Shown: positions 5,674-6,712 of the stretch, piece by piece | How the letters are laid out: every line of letters starts with the position of its first letter | Position numbering within the stretch: position 1 is the stretch's first letter | DNA from: Bacillus rubiinfantis | Lineage (GTDB): Bacteria; Bacillota; Bacilli; Bacillales; Cytobacillaceae | Direction of reading: 5' to 3' | Assembly: GCA_000752035.1 (NCBI GenBank) | Contig: CCFE01000019.1 | Span: 1,275 to 7,986, forward strand | DNA: 6,712 nt | Made by a program: the position numbers and the translations under genes | Notes under the pieces: generated by a model | What the model was told of the DNA's origin: nothing | Database searches by the model: none | What the model saw: only the letters and a program-made list of their open reading frames with translations

Positions 5674-6324
5674 ATGGAAAATAAAATTGCACAAATCCAT
5701 AAGATGTTATTTATGGATAAACATACATTGGATGATGACACTATTGAATTAATTGAAAAAACCATAAAGAAAATATTAGAATACGATAATCGAAGGTTGA
5801 ATGGAAAGGTTATTACTGGTGTTAAGATTAAATTTAAGGATAGACCAAAGAAGTTCAATAATGTCAAAGCAGGGCAGGTATTTGAGATTTTCAACGATGA
5901 TATTCTCAAATATTGTTATTGCATAATTGTTTCTGATGTAGATGAAGATATTATTATAGGTTACTTGGATATCTATTCTAATAATCCTTTGCAAGTAGAG
6001 GAAATATTCAATTATATAAAGGAACGGAAATTTGTGTTTTTTGCCAATACTGGATTAACCGGTATAATAAATAATAGATGGAAATATATAACTGATTATT
6101 CGGTGGAAATTTTGTCTAAAGATGAAATATTGAGTATTCCATACCAAATTTTTTTTAATGGTAAATATTATAAAAGTATTGGCGATAGCACTAAAGAAAT
6201 TCTAGATTGTGATATTATATCCACAGAAGAGGCAGAAAGTATATTTAACCCCTTAGGGATAGTAGGTGAATTAGAAATACAATCAATTTTAAAAGCAAAT
6301 TATAAAAAGAAGCTAAACAAATAA
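5674..6324 (+). CDS. Presumed immunity protein for the GIY-YIG tip, copy B
   Basis: This 216-residue protein is identical to copy A except Ser instead of Pro at 143 and Glu instead of Gly at 145. It has the same ribosome binding site (GGAAAGGG, 5655-5662) and start. Two replacements three codons apart against two silent changes in about 650 bases is suggestive of relaxed or altered selection on that loop, but the numbers are too small to conclude. The gene is intact although the toxin upstream is broken, as expected if losing immunity is costly while kin still carry the toxin. It could also be a merely recent duplicate. Confidence 0.75.
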   Translation: MENKIAQIHKMLFMDKHTLDDDTIELIEKTIKKILEYDNRRLNGKVITGVKIKFKDRPKKFNNVKAGQVFEIFNDDILKYCYCIIVSDVDEDIIIGYLDIYSNNPLQVEEIFNYIKERKFVFFANTGLTGIINNRWKYITDYSVEILSKDEILSIPYQIFFNGKYYKSIGDSTKEILDCDIISTEEAESIFNPLGIVGELEIQSILKANYKKKLNK

Positions 6325-6334
6325 TTTTATTAGG

Positions 6335-6373
6335 GATCTCTGTTTAAATTTTTGAACAGGGGTCTATTTTTTA
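6335..6373 (+). terminator. Rho-independent terminator, second copy
   Basis: The hairpin and T tract are identical to those at 1081-1119 (stem 6335-6344 with 6355-6364), closing the second GIY-YIG pair. Confidence 0.8.
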
Positions 6374-6394
6374 TATACAAAGAGTAAAAAGTTT

Positions 6395-6712
6395 ATGAAA
6401 TCAATAACTCTAGCCAAAGCACATGACAAGTCGGGAAATATTTTAAAAGTTACAGACAGACATGGGACAAGCCAGTATGAATATGATGGCAATGAGCAGC
6501 TGATAAAGGAAACCTTGCCAGATGGAACAATAAATGAATATCGCTATGACAAAGTTGGTAACAGGTTAGCATCGATTCAAAATGGAAAAGTAACAAAATT
6601 CAGTTATAATGATGGTAACCAGATTATTGCAAAAAATGATACTAATACCTTCACGTATGATGCCGACGGGAATGTAAAGAAAGATGATCAGTTCATTTAT
6701 GAATACAATGAT
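6395..6712 (+). CDS. Orphan RHS/YD-repeat fragment, second copy of the 1141 module (cut by window end)
   Basis: These 106 codons are identical to 1141-1458, from MKSITLAKAH to the YEYND motif. The tip lies beyond the window. If the repeat continues, it should carry the GTPRNNQAQNKQ tip. If the array has diversified, it could carry a different one. It has the same weak start context behind a terminator as the first copy. Confidence 0.8.
   Translation, partial: MKSITLAKAHDKSGNILKVTDRHGTSQYEYDGNEQLIKETLPDGTINEYRYDKVGNRLASIQNGKVTKFSYNDGNQIIAKNDTNTFTYDADGNVKKDDQFIYEYND

Larger units (their letters stand above)
5255..6712. repeat. Large direct repeat, copy B (partial)
   Basis: This is the second copy of 1-1458, running to the window end. 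Three of the four differences inside the immunity gene cluster in its second half (6100, 6107, 6228; the fourth is 5892). The 388 bases after the last difference up to the toxin fragment, and the 318 bases of that fragment, appear identical. Confidence 0.97.

Noticed and set aside
1..6712. Insertion sequence or transposase, CRISPR array, tRNA or rRNA
   Set aside because: No transposase motifs, terminal inverted repeats with target duplications, regularly spaced short repeats or RNA gene signatures were seen. The long repeats are RHS-core homology and the 5254-bp duplication.

Overview
The window is a cluster of contact-dependent (polymorphic) toxin modules of the RHS/YD-repeat type from a low-GC Firmicute. 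A Bacillaceae relative is the best guess, from the AT-rich composition, purine-rich ribosome binding sites and WapA-like YD-repeat proteins; the species cannot be named. No full-length RHS/WapA gene is present: no signal peptide, secretion region or long YD-repeat array is visible. Instead there are headless 3' modules, each made of (i) a 5'-truncated piece of YD-repeat/RHS-associated core ending at a conserved DPDG, (ii) a different C-terminal toxin tip and (iii) its own downstream presumed immunity gene. A rho-independent terminator follows each pair before the next core fragment.

Layout: 1-311 is the 3' end of a module with a GIY-YIG nuclease-like tip; 420-1070 is its presumed immunity gene (possibly Imm26-like), then a terminator. 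1141-2382 is the longest core fragment, with a tip carrying a GTPRNNQAQNKQ...LHDAIS domain; 2399-2914 is its immunity gene, then a terminator. 3001-3906 is a core fragment with a basic tip ending in an LHFHW region; 3918-4490 is its presumed immunity gene. 4491-4703 is non-coding with hairpins and a terminator. 4704-5565 is a frameshifted core fragment with the second copy of the GIY-YIG tip; 5674-6324 is the second copy of its immunity gene, then a terminator. 6395-6712 is the start of a second copy of the 1141 fragment, cut by the window end.

The two ends of the window are the same sequence: 1-1458 aligns without gaps to 5255-6712 (offset 5254) with only five differences found by eye. The locus therefore contains a tandemly repeated unit of 5254 bp carrying three toxin/immunity pairs.

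The modules lack convincing promoters and translation starts for their toxins, sit behind terminators, and share about 0.5 kb of core homology. They look like a silent reservoir of orphan tips that could be recombined onto an expressed RHS/WapA gene elsewhere, while the immunity genes keep good ribosome binding sites. The GIY-YIG tip is frameshifted in both copies just before the segment expected to hold its last conserved Asn, and that segment is present intact in the -1 frame. Named toxin and immunity family assignments are from memory of motifs and were not checked by search.
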